A stretch of 64,000 bases of DNA from Nitratireductor aquimarinus (GTDB taxonomy: Bacteria > Pseudomonadota > Alphaproteobacteria > Rhizobiales > Rhizobiaceae): positions 178,039 through 242,038 of the forward strand of contig NZ_JAFKDE010000010.1 in assembly GCF_017255295.1 (NCBI RefSeq), read 5' to 3'. The notes beneath the pieces are model-generated. The model did no database searches. It saw only the letters and a program-made list of their open reading frames with translations, and had not been told where the DNA came from. A program made the position numbers and the translations under genes. This document shows positions 29,499 to 40,654 of this stretch, piece by piece (position 1 is the first letter of the stretch; every line of letters starts with the position of its first letter).

Positions 29499-30602
29499 TT
29501 ATCCTTTTTTGTAGCGCTGCGGCGTGAAGGGCAGGGTATGGACATCAAGTGCGATGCGGTTGCCGCGCACTTCGGTGAAAAGACGGGTGCCGGGTTCGGA
29601 AAGCGCCTTGGCGACATAGCCCATCGCCACCGGATGACCGGCGGAGGGGCCGAAACCGCCCGATGTGACGCGGCCGACCTTTTCGCCGGCTTCGTTGATG
29701 AGCGGTGCGCCGGCGCGCACCGGCTGGCGGCCTTCCGGCTTCAGGCCGACGCGCTTTTCCTTCGCGCCATCGGCAATGATCTTCTGCAGGGCCTCAGCGC
29801 CGATGAACCGGCCTTCGGAGCGCAGCGCCTTCGGCACGGCCCAAAGGATGGCGGCATTGGCCGGATCGGTCGTCTCGTCGAGATCCTGACCATGCAGGCA
29901 GAGCCCGGCTTCGAGCCTGAGGCTGTCGCGGGCGGCAAGGCCAACCCACTGGACGCGCTCGTCGTCGAGCAGTTTGCGGGCAAAGCGCTCCGCCTGATCG
30001 ACCGGCAGCGCCACCTCGAAACCGTCTTCGCCGGTGTAGCCCGAACGGGTGGCGAACCAGCCCTCATGCGGCTCCGTGCCGGTCATGAAGACGAGATCGC
30101 TGAGGTCGAGGCCGGCGGCGATCAGGATGGCTTCTGCGTCGGGGCCCTGAAGGGCGAGGAGGACGCGCTCGAGCGCAGTGAAGGAGATGTCGAAATCTGC
30201 GGCGATGGCGCGGAGATGCACTTCATCCTTCGCGGCATTGCCGGCATTCGCCACGATCATGTAGCGGTTTTCGCCGAGCCGGGTGACGATCAGGTCGTCG
30301 ATGATGCCGGCATTCTCGTTGAGAAGGACGGTGTATTTCGACTGGCCTTCCCTGAGCGCCGTCGCATCGAGCGGGCAGGCGCGCGACAGGAAGGCTGCTG
30401 CGTCTGCGCCTTCAACCTCGAAGAGCTGCATGTGAGAGATGTCGAACAGTCCGGCGCTTTCGCGCGTGTGGATGTGTTCTTTCATCACGCCGGCGGGATA
30501 GGTCAGGGGCATGCGCCAGCCGGCGAATGCGCCAAAACGTGCGCCGGCATCTTCATGCAGCGCTTCCAGCGGCAGATGTTTCAGGGATTCGGTGTTGCTC
30601 AT
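29499..30602 (-). CDS. gcvT: Glycine cleavage system T protein (aminomethyltransferase)
   Basis: Transfers the methylene group to tetrahydrofolate and releases ammonia. The 367-residue protein has the GCV_T motifs [28 protein letters not shown] near the start, the folate-binding Asp in that region ([13 protein letters not shown]), [10 protein letters not shown], and the C-terminal barrel domain. Two adjacent ATGs exist (30605 and 30602); the second is better spaced from GGAGG. The first gene of gcvTHP, it lies about 40 bases after the second glycine aptamer. Confidence 0.96.
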   Translation of the reverse strand: MSNTESLKHLPLEALHEDAGARFGAFAGWRMPLTYPAGVMKEHIHTRESAGLFDISHMQLFEVEGADAAAFLSRACPLDATALREGQSKYTVLLNENAGIIDDLIVTRLGENRYMIVANAGNAAKDEVHLRAIAADFDISFTALERVLLALQGPDAEAILIAAGLDLSDLVFMTGTEPHEGWFATRSGYTGEDGFEVALPVDQAERFARKLLDDERVQWVGLAARDSLRLEAGLCLHGQDLDETTDPANAAILWAVPKALRSEGRFIGAEALQKIIADGAKEKRVGLKPEGRQPVRAGAPLINEAGEKVGRVTSGGFGPSAGHPVAMGYVAKALSEPGTRLFTEVRGNRIALDVHTLPFTPQRYKKG

Positions 30603-30641
30603 CATTCCTCCAGAATCGCACGCATGCCGCGGGAAGCGACA

Positions 30642-30734
30642 TGTTCGTGCCCCTCTGTCGGAAGCCTGAGAGACTCGCGCAGCCGGAACTCTGTCGACCA
30701 CGCTTACACCTTCGGCGCGGGGATCGCTCCCCGA
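30642..30734 (-). promoter_or_regulatory. Glycine riboswitch, aptamer 2
   Basis: Directly follows aptamer 1: CGGGGAGCGATCC, CGCCGAAGGTGTAAGC, then GAGTCTCTCAGGCTTCCGACAGAGGGGCA. It shares the GCCGAAGG and TCTCTCAGGC cores of the first copy. The tandem arrangement, then a 40-base gap to the gcvT ribosome site, suggests an ON switch that turns on glycine breakdown when glycine is high. Confidence 0.93.
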
Positions 30735-30842
30735 CTTTCCAGAGTGTCTTGACCTGTCTACGGTTCTTTTGCCTGAGAGATTTCGGGCGATTTCCCCTTC
30801 GGCGTCCGCCCCGGTTTTTCCCGGTTTGGCTCTCTCCCGCAA
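30735..30842 (-). promoter_or_regulatory. Glycine riboswitch, aptamer 1
   Basis: On the minus strand the sequence begins GCGGGAGAGAGCC, holds GCCGAAGGGGAAAT and AATCTCTCAGGCAAAAGAACC, and ends GTAGACAGG..ACTCTGGA, the conserved frame of the gcvT-type glycine aptamer. It senses glycine and, with aptamer 2, controls gcvTHP. Confidence 0.93.
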
Positions 30843-30974
30843 ACAGGTAGGGCTGCTGCCCTCGACGGCTGGAAACTAGCGCAGGCCGCTGCGTTTGTCA
30901 CCTGTCATAACGCCGGTCGCGGTCGTGGCATCACGCTTTCTGTGCACAATGTCGCATCAGAAGAAATCCGCGCG

Positions 30975-31397
30975 TCAGCCAGCGCCTTCAGCGCGCGCAA
31001 GGTCGGTTTCGATCTGCGCGACAATGCGGTTGGTTTCTTCCTGGAGCCTGCGGATGCGCTTCAGGTTGGCTGCGACGGCGTTGACCAGTTCCGAGCGGCT
31101 TTCGTCGGCGGGCGAAACGCCCACGCCGTGCAGCAGCCAGGAGAGGCTGACATTGAGAACGCCGGCGAGCATGGCCAGCCGGTTTGCGCGCGGCTGCGAG
31201 CGGTCGCTTTCCCAGGCCTGTATCGTGGCCGCCTTCACGTCGAGGCGACGGGCGAGTTCGGCAACCGAGAGGCCGACGGCGTCGCGCGCCCGGGAGAGGC
31301 GGCCGCCCATCGTGTCGCGGTCGGGTGTGTCTGAATAAATATGTGCTGTGTCCTGCACCGGGCAGCACCTCCGTTTTCGATCATCATTGGGTGGCAT
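30975..31397 (-). CDS. XRE-type helix-turn-helix transcriptional regulator
   Basis: A 140-residue protein with a Cro/C1 HTH at about residues 33-88: LSRARDAVGLSVAELARRLDVKAATIQAWESDRSQPRANRL. This is followed by a short helical C-terminus (SELVNAVAANLKRIRRLQEETNRIVAQIE) likely to form a coiled coil for dimerisation. No ligand domain. ATG start at 31397 with a first 30 residues of low conservation; the frame opens earlier at 31490. It stands upstream of the gcv operon on the same strand, separated by the riboswitch, so a link to glycine metabolism is possible but unproven. Confidence 0.8.
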   Translation of the reverse strand: MPPNDDRKRRCCPVQDTAHIYSDTPDRDTMGGRLSRARDAVGLSVAELARRLDVKAATIQAWESDRSQPRANRLAMLAGVLNVSLSWLLHGVGVSPADESRSELVNAVAANLKRIRRLQEETNRIVAQIETDLARAEGAG

Positions 31398-31579
31398 TCT
31401 GAGCTCAATGATCCCGCATTTTAGGGCGGGTTTGCTCCCGAAAGCATGCCGGATGCGACGCGCCGGCACAAGTTTGCGCCGGCGCGTCAATCGTCGTGGA
31501 GGTGAAAAGCCGTTTGCTGGCAGAATGTTAGCCGAAGAACATGAGGAGATGATTCATCGGCTTCATGTGTTGATTCAGG

Positions 31580-32419
31580 TCAGCTGGCTGCGAGGCGCTT
31601 TGCGTGCCAGGCAAGGTGGTCGTCCATGAAGGTCGAGATGAAGAAGTAGGAGTGGTCATAGCCCTCACGCATGTTGAGCGTGAGCGGAATGCCGGCCTTT
31701 TCGCAGGCCGCTTCGAATAGCCATGGCCTGAGGCCCTCGTCCAGGAAGCCGTCAGCCGCGCCCTGATCGATCAGGAATTCGGGAAAGCGAGCGCCGTCGG
31801 CTACCAGCGCGCAGGCGTCGTGTCCGCGCCACGTGGCTTTGTCCGCTCCCAGAAATTTCTCCAGCGCCGGTTTCGACCAGCCCGCAGTCGAGGGTTCGAC
31901 GATGGGGGCGAAGGCGGAGCAGCTTTTGAAGCGGTCGGGATTTTTAAGCGCGATGGTCAGCGCCCCGTGGCCACCCATGGAGTGTCCGAAAATGCCCTGG
32001 CGATCCATGTCCGCCGGAAAATTTTCGGCGATCAGCGCCGGCAGTTCCTCTATGATGTAGGAATACATGCGGTAGTTCTTGGCGAAGGGCTCCTGCGTGG
32101 CGTCCACATAGAAGCCTGCGCCCTTGCCGAACTGCCAGTTGTCCGCCTCGTCCGGCACGTCGTCGCCGCGCGGGCTCGTGTCCGGGCAGACCACGATCAT
32201 GCCGAGTTCGGCGGCCATGCGGCGGTATTCGCCCTTGTCCATCACATTGGCGTGCGTGCAGGTGAGGCCTGACAGATACCACAGGACCGGGCAGGGGCCA
32301 TCAGCTGCCTGCGGCGGCACGAACACGGCGAAAGTCATGTCGCACTGGCAGGTTTTAGAGGTGTGGCTGTAAACGCCCTGGACGCCGCCATGGGAGCGGG
32401 CGGTGGAGACGGTCTTCAT
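31580..32419 (-). CDS. fghA: S-formylglutathione hydrolase
   Basis: Hydrolyses S-formylglutathione to formate and glutathione, the second step of GSH-dependent formaldehyde oxidation. This 279-residue esterase D family protein has the nucleophile elbow GHSMGGHGA, the catalytic Asp in FLIDQGAADGFL, and the catalytic His in EGYDHSYFFI. The N-terminal LSGLTCTHANVMDKGEY is characteristic. It lies four bases after the UPF0178 gene and in one operon with the dehydrogenase, which supports its role. Confidence 0.96.
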   Translation of the reverse strand: MKTVSTARSHGGVQGVYSHTSKTCQCDMTFAVFVPPQAADGPCPVLWYLSGLTCTHANVMDKGEYRRMAAELGMIVVCPDTSPRGDDVPDEADNWQFGKGAGFYVDATQEPFAKNYRMYSYIIEELPALIAENFPADMDRQGIFGHSMGGHGALTIALKNPDRFKSCSAFAPIVEPSTAGWSKPALEKFLGADKATWRGHDACALVADGARFPEFLIDQGAADGFLDEGLRPWLFEAACEKAGIPLTLNMREGYDHSYFFISTFMDDHLAWHAKRLAAS

Positions 32420-32423
32420 GAGG

Positions 32424-32882
32424 TCAGTCCCTGTTTTCTTTCAAAGCGCGGCGCACGGTGCGGTCGAGCGCCTGCAGGAAGTCGGAGCGGTCGCGTGCGG
32501 TGAAACCGGGATTGTATCCCTTGATCTCACCGGATTCGCGCAGATCCTGTTTGAGGTTGCGCATGGCGACCGCCATGCCGATGGTTTCGGGCGTGAACGG
32601 GCGGCCGGTGGGGCCGAGCACATGCACGTCCATCTCCACCAGGCGCGCGGCCAGCGGCACGTCCGCCGTGATGGCGATGTCTCCGGCCACGGCATTCTCC
32701 ACGATCCAGTCATCGGCGGCGTCGGCGGTGCCGGGCACCACCACATGCCGCACCATGGGATCGCGTGAGGGGCGCAGCCCGCCATTGGAGACATAGACGA
32801 TGACAAGCCCGTGCCGCTCGGCGACACGGGCTGCTTCCGGTTTCACCGGACAGGCGTCTGCATCCACATAGATGGTCGACAA
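32424..32882 (-). CDS. YaiI/YqxD family (UPF0178) protein
   Basis: A 152-residue NYN/PIN-like protein of unknown function. The family start IYVDADACPVK has the Asp cluster, followed by VSNGGLRPSRDPMVR, VPGTADAADDWI, ITADVPLAARLVE and the C-terminal DRSDFLQALDR. The Asp pattern resembles PIN-type nucleases, but no activity is known to me. The start is a TTG (LSTIYVDADACP) after GAGG; an ATG start at 32930 would overlap the dehydrogenase stop and adds a non-conserved leader. It is wedged between the two formaldehyde genes and is transcribed with them. Confidence 0.85.
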   Translation of the reverse strand: MSTIYVDADACPVKPEAARVAERHGLVIVYVSNGGLRPSRDPMVRHVVVPGTADAADDWIVENAVAGDIAITADVPLAARLVEMDVHVLGPTGRPFTPETIGMAVAMRNLKQDLRESGEIKGYNPGFTARDRSDFLQALDRTVRRALKENRD

Positions 32883-32892
32883 GGTGATGGCC

Positions 32893-34020
<1,128 letters not shown>

Positions 34021-34216
34021 GGACAATTCTCCTGCAAGTCCGGAATCTAAGCCGAAAGTTTCAGGAATTGTTATGTCCCGCAAGCCCGTTCCGGCCATAG
34101 GATGACGCAATCTGACAAACCCGCTTCTCATGCGACAATTGTGTGAAACGCTTGAGCGGGGGCAAGCAAAGCCATAAAACAGAAACGACGTCGCTCGTTG
34201 GGGGGAAACACCGTTC

Positions 34217-36229
34217 ATGTTCAAGAAGATCCTCGTCGCCAATCGCGGTGAAATCGCCTGCCGGGTCATGAAGACAGCGAGGAGGATGGGCATCGCCACC
34301 GTCGCGGTCTATTCCGACGCCGATGCCGACGCGGTGCATGTGGACATGGCCGACGAGGCCGTTCACATCGGACCGCCCGCCGCCAGTCAGAGCTATCTGG
34401 TCGCAGACAGGATCATCGCCGCCTGCAAGGAGACCGGCGCAGAGGCCGTGCATCCGGGCTATGGCTTCCTTTCCGAGAATGCAGGGTTCTGCGAGCGACT
34501 GGAAGCCGAGGGCATCGTTTTCATCGGCCCCAAGCCGAAGGCCATCAAGGCCATGGGCGACAAGATCACCTCCAAGAAAATTGCCGCCGAGGCCGGAGTC
34601 TCGACCGTTCCCGGTTTCATGGGACTGATCGATGATGCCGAACATGCGGTGCGCATCGCGGGTGAAATCGGTTACCCGGTGATGATCAAGGCATCGGCGG
34701 GCGGCGGCGGCAAGGGCATGCGGATTGCCTGGAACGATGACGAGGCGCGCGAAGGGTTCGAGCGCTCAAAATCGGAAGCTGCGTCCTCTTTCGGCGATGA
34801 TCGCATCTTCATCGAGAAATTCATCGAGGAGCCGCGCCATATCGAGATACAGGTTCTGGCGGACGCGCATGGCGCGTGCCTGCATCTGGGCGAGCGCGAG
34901 TGCTCCATCCAGCGCCGCAATCAGAAGGTGGTGGAGGAGGCTCCGTCGCCCTTTCTGGACGCCGAGACGCGCGCGGCCATGGGCGCACAGTCTGTGGCGC
35001 TCGCAAAAGCCGTTGATTATCAAAGCGCCGGCACGGTCGAGTTCATCGTCGACAAGAACCGGAATTTCTATTTTCTGGAGATGAACACGCGCCTTCAGGT
35101 GGAGCATCCGGTGACCGAGCTTGTCACCGGCATTGACCTGGTGGAGCAGATGCTGCGGGTGGCGGCAGGCGAGCCGCTGTCCTTCGGCCAGGCCGATGTG
35201 AAGCTCAATGGCTGGGCCATTGAAAGCCGTATCTATGCCGAAGATCCGGTGCGTAACTTTCTGCCGTCCATCGGCAGGCTCACCCGTTACCGTCCGCCGC
35301 AGGAGGGGCGTTTGGGCGATGCCGTCCTGCGCAACGATACGGGCGTGGCGGAAGGGTCGGAAATCTCGATGTTCTACGACCCGATGATCGCCAAGCTCTG
35401 CACCTGGGCGCCCGAGCGACTTGATGCGATCAACGCGATGAGCGAGGCGCTGGACCGTTTCGTGATCGACGGGATCGAGCACAACATTCCATTCCTCGCG
35501 GCTCTGATGAGCCATCCGCGCTGGCGCGAAGGGCGTCTGTCGACCGGCTTCATCGCGGAGGAGTTTCCTGACGGGTTTGCGCCGCCATCGCCCATGGCGG
35601 GCGAGCGCACGGTGCTGGCTGCGGTGGCGCTGGCCGTGGAGCTTCTGCGGCGTGACCGTCTCGACCGGCTGACCGGCCGTCTTGCACCGCATTCGGGCGA
35701 ACTGAAGCGCGACTGGGTGGTGCGGCTCGATGACGATTATCTGTCCGTCAGCCTTGTCGAAGGCATGATCTCGATCCCGCTGGAAATGGACATTCGCATT
35801 GGCGATGCCGATCCGGTGACCGTGCGCTCTTCCTGGCGTCCGGGGGAGCCGGTCTGGGAAGGCGATGTCAATGGCCGCACTGTCGCCGTTCAGGTGCGTC
35901 AGATCCTCAACGGCGTTCAGGTCGCCTGGCAGGGCGTGGCTGCGAATGCGCGCGTGATGCTGCCACGCATTGCCGAGCTTGACCGCCTGATGCCCGTGCG
36001 CGAAGCGCCCGATACGTCGAAAATGCTGCTTTGCCCGATGCCGGGTCTGGTCGTGTCCATCGCGGTCACCACCGGGCAGGAGGTCAAGGCGGGCGAAATA
36101 CTCGCCGTTGTCGAGGCGATGAAGATGGAGAATGTCCTGCGCGCCGAGCGCGACGGGATGGTGGCAAAGATCAATGCCGCGCCCGGTGACAGCCTCGCCG
36201 TGGATGCGGTCATCATGGAATTCGAATAG
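34217..36229 (+). CDS. pccA: Propionyl/acetyl-CoA carboxylase biotin-containing alpha subunit
   Basis: A 670-residue fusion of biotin carboxylase (residues 1-450, with GGGGKGMRI for ATP and [16 protein letters not shown]), the BT linker domain, and a C-terminal biotinyl domain with EAMKMENVL (Lys biotinylated). The length and the [15 protein letters not shown] ending match propionyl-CoA carboxylase alpha of this order; a methylcrotonyl-CoA role is the main alternative. It makes methylmalonyl-CoA from propionyl-CoA with a separate PccB, which is not in this window. ATG at 34217 follows GGGGGG. It is divergent from the formaldehyde operon. Confidence 0.9.
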   Translation: MFKKILVANRGEIACRVMKTARRMGIATVAVYSDADADAVHVDMADEAVHIGPPAASQSYLVADRIIAACKETGAEAVHPGYGFLSENAGFCERLEAEGIVFIGPKPKAIKAMGDKITSKKIAAEAGVSTVPGFMGLIDDAEHAVRIAGEIGYPVMIKASAGGGGKGMRIAWNDDEAREGFERSKSEAASSFGDDRIFIEKFIEEPRHIEIQVLADAHGACLHLGERECSIQRRNQKVVEEAPSPFLDAETRAAMGAQSVALAKAVDYQSAGTVEFIVDKNRNFYFLEMNTRLQVEHPVTELVTGIDLVEQMLRVAAGEPLSFGQADVKLNGWAIESRIYAEDPVRNFLPSIGRLTRYRPPQEGRLGDAVLRNDTGVAEGSEISMFYDPMIAKLCTWAPERLDAINAMSEALDRFVIDGIEHNIPFLAALMSHPRWREGRLSTGFIAEEFPDGFAPPSPMAGERTVLAAVALAVELLRRDRLDRLTGRLAPHSGELKRDWVVRLDDDYLSVSLVEGMISIPLEMDIRIGDADPVTVRSSWRPGEPVWEGDVNGRTVAVQVRQILNGVQVAWQGVAANARVMLPRIAELDRLMPVREAPDTSKMLLCPMPGLVVSIAVTTGQEVKAGEILAVVEAMKMENVLRAERDGMVAKINAAPGDSLAVDAVIMEFE

Positions 36230-36242
36230 GAGCTTTCCGAAA

Positions 36243-36926
36243 ATGGCGCAGATGGAAAAGCGGGCAGCGGTGCTGTTCGATCTCGACGGCACGCTGACGA
36301 ACCCGTTTGTCGGCATTTCCAGCTGCATCCGCCATGCAATGGAGAAGATGGGGCGCACGGCCCCGGATGACGCCACCATTCGCTCCCATATCGGGCCACC
36401 CCTGCAGGTCACCTTCGCCACGTTTCTGGAAACCAGCGACGAAGGGCGCATCTGGGAGGCCGTCGGGCACTATCGCGAACGTTATCAGGACGTCGGAAAG
36501 TTCGAGAATGAGCTCATTCCCGGCATCAGGGAGACGCTTTCCCATTGTGTCGATGCAGGGCATTTCCTCTCCGTGGCGACCTCGAAGATGGAAGCCTACA
36601 GCAAGGATATCATTGCGCATTTCGATCTCGCGCGCTTCTTCGATGCAGTGCACGGCTCTGCCCCCGATGGGACCAATGCCAACAAGGCGGACCTGATCCG
36701 GCACATCATCGCCAGTGAAGGGATCGAGCCCGAAAACACGGTGATGATCGGCGACCGGCTTCACGATGTTGCCGGCGGCAAGGCGAATGGCGTGCCGGCC
36801 ATTGGCGTTCTCTGGGGATTTGGCGATCGGGCCGAGCTGGCGGAGGCGGGCGCGGTCGGTATCGTGGAAGAGCCGGCAGAGCTGGCCGTCGAAATCGACC
36901 GGGTTCTGGCTGCAGAGACGGTCTGA
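36243..36926 (+). CDS. HAD-superfamily phosphatase (phosphoglycolate phosphatase-like)
   Basis: A 227-residue HAD enzyme with a small helical cap. Motif I is LFDLDGTLTNP (nucleophile Asp and acid Asp), motif II VATSKMEAYS, motif III around NANKADLI with Lys, motif IV MIGDRLHDVAGG. It resembles Gph/PpaX-type phosphatases of the type often labelled phosphoglycolate phosphatase. The exact phosphate ester is unknown. It starts 13 bases after the pccA stop, so it is probably co-transcribed with it. The ATG at 36243 gives the family N-terminus. Confidence 0.87.
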   Translation: MAQMEKRAAVLFDLDGTLTNPFVGISSCIRHAMEKMGRTAPDDATIRSHIGPPLQVTFATFLETSDEGRIWEAVGHYRERYQDVGKFENELIPGIRETLSHCVDAGHFLSVATSKMEAYSKDIIAHFDLARFFDAVHGSAPDGTNANKADLIRHIIASEGIEPENTVMIGDRLHDVAGGKANGVPAIGVLWGFGDRAELAEAGAVGIVEEPAELAVEIDRVLAAETV

Positions 36927-37029
36927 CGCGTTCAGAAAGCCGTGTGCTGCCGGGTGACGGGCCTTTACCCCCGGTGCCCGATGCGGGACAATGTGCTTTG
37001 AGTCTTCAAGAAGCAGTTGGCAGCAATTC

Positions 37030-40000
37030 ATGGCGAGCGACAGGCGTTTGCGCGATCCGATTTTCGCAGCGGCGGAGCGTGAAAGAAACCGGCCCGAACG
37101 GCCCTTCATTCACCTGCGGGTGCATTCGCCCTATTCGCTGCTGGAAGGCGCGCTGCCTCTTGGAAAGGTCATTGGCCATGCGCTGAAGGATGAAGCGCCG
37201 GCCATCGCCATCACGGACACCAACAATCTGTTCGGCGCGCTGGAGTTTTCCCAGAAAGCCTCCAAGGAGGGGCTGCAACCCATCGTCGGCTGCCAGCTTG
37301 ACTGCGCGTTTGAGGACGCGCTGGCGGAAAGCCGCCGCGGCAATGGCCGCAAGGGTGGGGGCGCGCAGTATGAACCGCTGGTTCTGATCGCTTCGACCGA
37401 GGCAGGTTACGCCAATCTCGTGCGGCTCGTCAGCCGCGCCTATCTCGACAATGAGCCGGGTGAGGCGACCCATATCACCACGGAATGGCTGACCGAGCTG
37501 GCCGACGGCATCATCTGCCTGAGCGGCGGTCCGCGCGGGCCGATCGGCGCCGCATTGAAGGCCGACCGGCCCGAGGTTGCCGAGGAGCGGTTGCTTTTCC
37601 TCAAGGAATGCTTTGGCAACCGGCTCTATGTGGAACTGGAGCGTTTCGAGGGGTACGACCGGGTTGTCGAGGCGGCAACCGTCGATCTCGCCTACAAGCT
37701 CGAACTGCCGCTGGTTGCGACCAATGAGGCGTTTTTTCCCGCCCGCGAGGATTACGAGGCCCATGACGCGCTGATCGCCATCGCCGAGGGCGCGGTGATC
37801 GCCATGGACGACCGCCGCCAGCTCACGCCGGACAATTATCTCAAGAGCCAGGCCGAGATGGCGCGGCTCTTTTCCGATCTGCCCGAGGCCATCGACAACA
37901 CGATCGAGATCGCCCGGCGCTGTTCCTATTTCACGCAGACGCATCCGCCGATCCTGCCGCGCTTTACGGGCGCGGATGCGGCCGACGCCGAGGCGGCGCT
38001 TCAGGCCGAGGCTGACGAATTGCGGCGTCAGGCCCGCGAAGGTCTCGACCACCGCCTCAATTCACAGGGTCTGGCCGAAGGCTATACGCGCGAGCAATAT
38101 GCCGAGCGCCTTGATTATGAGCTCGGCATTATCGAGCGGATGAAGTTCCCGGGCTACTTCCTGATCGTGTCGGACTTCATCAAATGGGCGAAGGCTCAGG
38201 ATATCCCTGTGGGGCCGGGGCGTGGTTCGGGTGCTGGCTCGCTCGTCGCCTACGCGCTCACCATTACCGATGTGGACCCGCTGCGCTTCTCGCTTCTGTT
38301 CGAGCGCTTCCTGAACCCCGACCGCGTGTCGATGCCCGACTTTGATATCGACTTCTGTCAGGATCGCCGCGAAGAGGTGATCCGCTACGTGCAGCGCAAA
38401 TACGGCCGCGATCAGGTGGGCCAGATCATCACCTTCGGTACGCTGCAGGCCCGCGCCGTTCTGCGCGATGTGGGGCGCGTGCTGCAGATGCCCTATGGCC
38501 AGGTCGACCGGCTCTGCAAGATGGTGCCGTCGAACCCGGCCAATCCCACGCCGCTGCCCAAGGCCATCGAGGATGAGCCGCGCTTCGCCGAAGAAGTGGA
38601 GAAGGAGCCGATTGTCGGCACGCTTCTCGATTATGCCCAGAAGCTAGAAGGCCTCTACCGCCACGCCTCGACGCACGCCGCCGGCATCGTGATCGGCGAC
38701 CGGCCGCTCTCCGAGCTGGTGCCGATGTATCGAGACCCGCGCTCCGACATGCCGGTCACCCAGTTCAACATGAAATGGGTCGAGCAGGCGGGGCTGGTGA
38801 AGTTCGACTTTCTCGGCCTGAAGACGCTGACCGTTCTGGAAACGGCGGTGAAGCTCATCCGCCGCCGGGGCATCGAGATCGATCTGGCGCATATCCCGCT
38901 CGACGATCCGGAAACCTACGCGATGCTCTCGCGCGGCGAGACGGTCGGCGTGTTCCAGGTGGAATCGGCCGGCATGCGCAAGGCGCTGATCGGCATGAAG
39001 CCCGACCGCATCGAGGACATTATCGCGCTGGTCGCGCTCTATCGTCCCGGTCCGATGGAGAACATCCCCACCTACAATGCGCGCAAGCATGGTGACGAGG
39101 AAATCGCCTCGATCCACCCCAAGATCGACCATCTGGTGAAGGAGACGCAGGGCGTTATCGTTTACCAGGAGCAGGTGATGCAGATCGCGCAGGAGCTGGC
39201 CGGCTACACGCTCGGACAGGCTGACCTTCTGCGCCGCGCCATGGGCAAGAAGATCCGTGCGGAGATGGAGAAGCAGCGCGGCATCTTCGTGGATGGCGCG
39301 ACCGAGCGCGGCGTTTCCAAGCAGCAGGCAAACTTCATCTTCGACCTGCTCGCCAAGTTCGCCGACTACGGCTTCAACAAGTCGCACGCCGCTGCCTACG
39401 CCATCGTCTCCTATCAGACGGCCTATCTGAAGGCGCATTACCCGGTCGAGTTCCTCGCCGCGTCGATGACCTACGATATGGCCAACTCCGACAAGCTGAA
39501 CGACTTCCGCCGCGACGCCATGCGGCTCGACATTGAAGTCGTGTCGCCATCGGTTCTGACCTCGCATCGTCCGTTCGAAGTGGGTGAGAACAAGATTTTC
39601 TACTCGCTCGCCGCCATCAAGGGCGTGGGCGACGCGGCGGTGGAGCACATCGTCGAGAAGCGCAACGAGAAGCAGTTCGAGAGCCTTGAGGATTTCTGCG
39701 CCCGCATCGATCCCAAGATCGTCGGCAAACGGGTTTTGGAAAGCCTGATTCAGGCCGGCGCATTCGACTGTTTCGGTCTCGACCGCGCGGCCCTGTTCGG
39801 CGGCATCGACCGGCTTATGGGCATGGCGGCGCGCGCGGCCGAAGACGCGGCCATGGGGCAGGGCGACATTTTCGGCATGTCGGGCGGCGGCGAGCCGCAG
39901 AAGCTCCATCTGCCGGTGGTCGAGCCATGGTCCGCCGCCGACAAGCTGCATCGCGAGTTCCAGGTGGTCGGCTGCTATCTCTCGGCGCATCCGCTGGATG

Positions 40001-40554
40001 AGTATGCCGAGATCCTGGAAAAGATGCGCGTGCAGAACTGGGGCACATTCCAGGCTGCAGTGAAGCGCGGGGCGACCGCCGGGCGGCTTGCCGGCACCGT
40101 CACCTCCAAGCAGGAGCGGCGCACGCGCACCGGCAACAAGATGGGCATCATCCAGTTGTCCGACGCCACCGGACAGTATGAGGCCGTCCTGTTTTCCGAG
40201 GCGCTCGCGCAATATCGCGATCTTCTGGAAGCGGGTTCCTCCGTGGTCATCATGGTGGGGGCTGAAAACCGGCCCGAAGGCGTCAATCTGCGCATTCAGG
40301 GCGTGCAGTCGCTTGAGGAAGAAGCCTGCCGGATGCAGAAGGCGCTGCGCATCTATCTGCGCGACCCCAAGCCGCTGGCGGCCATCTCCTCGCAGCTCAC
40401 CCAGCGCGGTGATGCGCAGGTGAGCCTCGTCGTCATCAAGGAAGGCGGGCAGGGCGAGATCGAGGTCGGGTTACCCAACCGCTACCGGATCTCACCGCAG
40501 GTTGCGGCCGCAATGCGGGCCGTGCCTGGCGTTGTAGAGGTTGAACTTGTTTAG
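37030..40554 (+). CDS. dnaE: DNA polymerase III alpha subunit
   Basis: Replicative polymerase of 1174 residues. The PHP domain starts with HLRVHSPYSLLEGALPLGK. The polymerase core has GPGRGSGAGSLVAYAL and the catalytic Asp residues in MPDFDIDFCQDRR, with VGVFQVESAGMR further on. A helix-hairpin-helix region and the C-terminal OB fold (TRTGNKMGIIQLSDATG) follow. The frame also opens at 36991 (13 more residues); neither start has a strong ribosome site, so the exact N-terminus is open. This is the main DnaE1 type, not the error-prone DnaE2, judging from length and presence of the C-terminal domain. Confidence 0.96.
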   Translation: MASDRRLRDPIFAAAERERNRPERPFIHLRVHSPYSLLEGALPLGKVIGHALKDEAPAIAITDTNNLFGALEFSQKASKEGLQPIVGCQLDCAFEDALAESRRGNGRKGGGAQYEPLVLIASTEAGYANLVRLVSRAYLDNEPGEATHITTEWLTELADGIICLSGGPRGPIGAALKADRPEVAEERLLFLKECFGNRLYVELERFEGYDRVVEAATVDLAYKLELPLVATNEAFFPAREDYEAHDALIAIAEGAVIAMDDRRQLTPDNYLKSQAEMARLFSDLPEAIDNTIEIARRCSYFTQTHPPILPRFTGADAADAEAALQAEADELRRQAREGLDHRLNSQGLAEGYTREQYAERLDYELGIIERMKFPGYFLIVSDFIKWAKAQDIPVGPGRGSGAGSLVAYALTITDVDPLRFSLLFERFLNPDRVSMPDFDIDFCQDRREEVIRYVQRKYGRDQVGQIITFGTLQARAVLRDVGRVLQMPYGQVDRLCKMVPSNPANPTPLPKAIEDEPRFAEEVEKEPIVGTLLDYAQKLEGLYRHASTHAAGIVIGDRPLSELVPMYRDPRSDMPVTQFNMKWVEQAGLVKFDFLGLKTLTVLETAVKLIRRRGIEIDLAHIPLDDPETYAMLSRGETVGVFQVESAGMRKALIGMKPDRIEDIIALVALYRPGPMENIPTYNARKHGDEEIASIHPKIDHLVKETQGVIVYQEQVMQIAQELAGYTLGQADLLRRAMGKKIRAEMEKQRGIFVDGATERGVSKQQANFIFDLLAKFADYGFNKSHAAAYAIVSYQTAYLKAHYPVEFLAASMTYDMANSDKLNDFRRDAMRLDIEVVSPSVLTSHRPFEVGENKIFYSLAAIKGVGDAAVEHIVEKRNEKQFESLEDFCARIDPKIVGKRVLESLIQAGAFDCFGLDRAALFGGIDRLMGMAARAAEDAAMGQGDIFGMSGGGEPQKLHLPVVEPWSAADKLHREFQVVGCYLSAHPLDEYAEILEKMRVQNWGTFQAAVKRGATAGRLAGTVTSKQERRTRTGNKMGIIQLSDATGQYEAVLFSEALAQYRDLLEAGSSVVIMVGAENRPEGVNLRIQGVQSLEEEACRMQKALRIYLRDPKPLAAISSQLTQRGDAQVSLVVIKEGGQGEIEVGLPNRYRISPQVAAAMRAVPGVVEVELV

Positions 40555-40654
40555 GCGTTGCGCCACAAGGTGAGCGCAGCAACTTCTGGTCGTTTTTGCA
40601 AATTTCCGCGATCAGGGATTTTTCATTATTTTTTAGTTTTGGGGCCTGTTTTTC

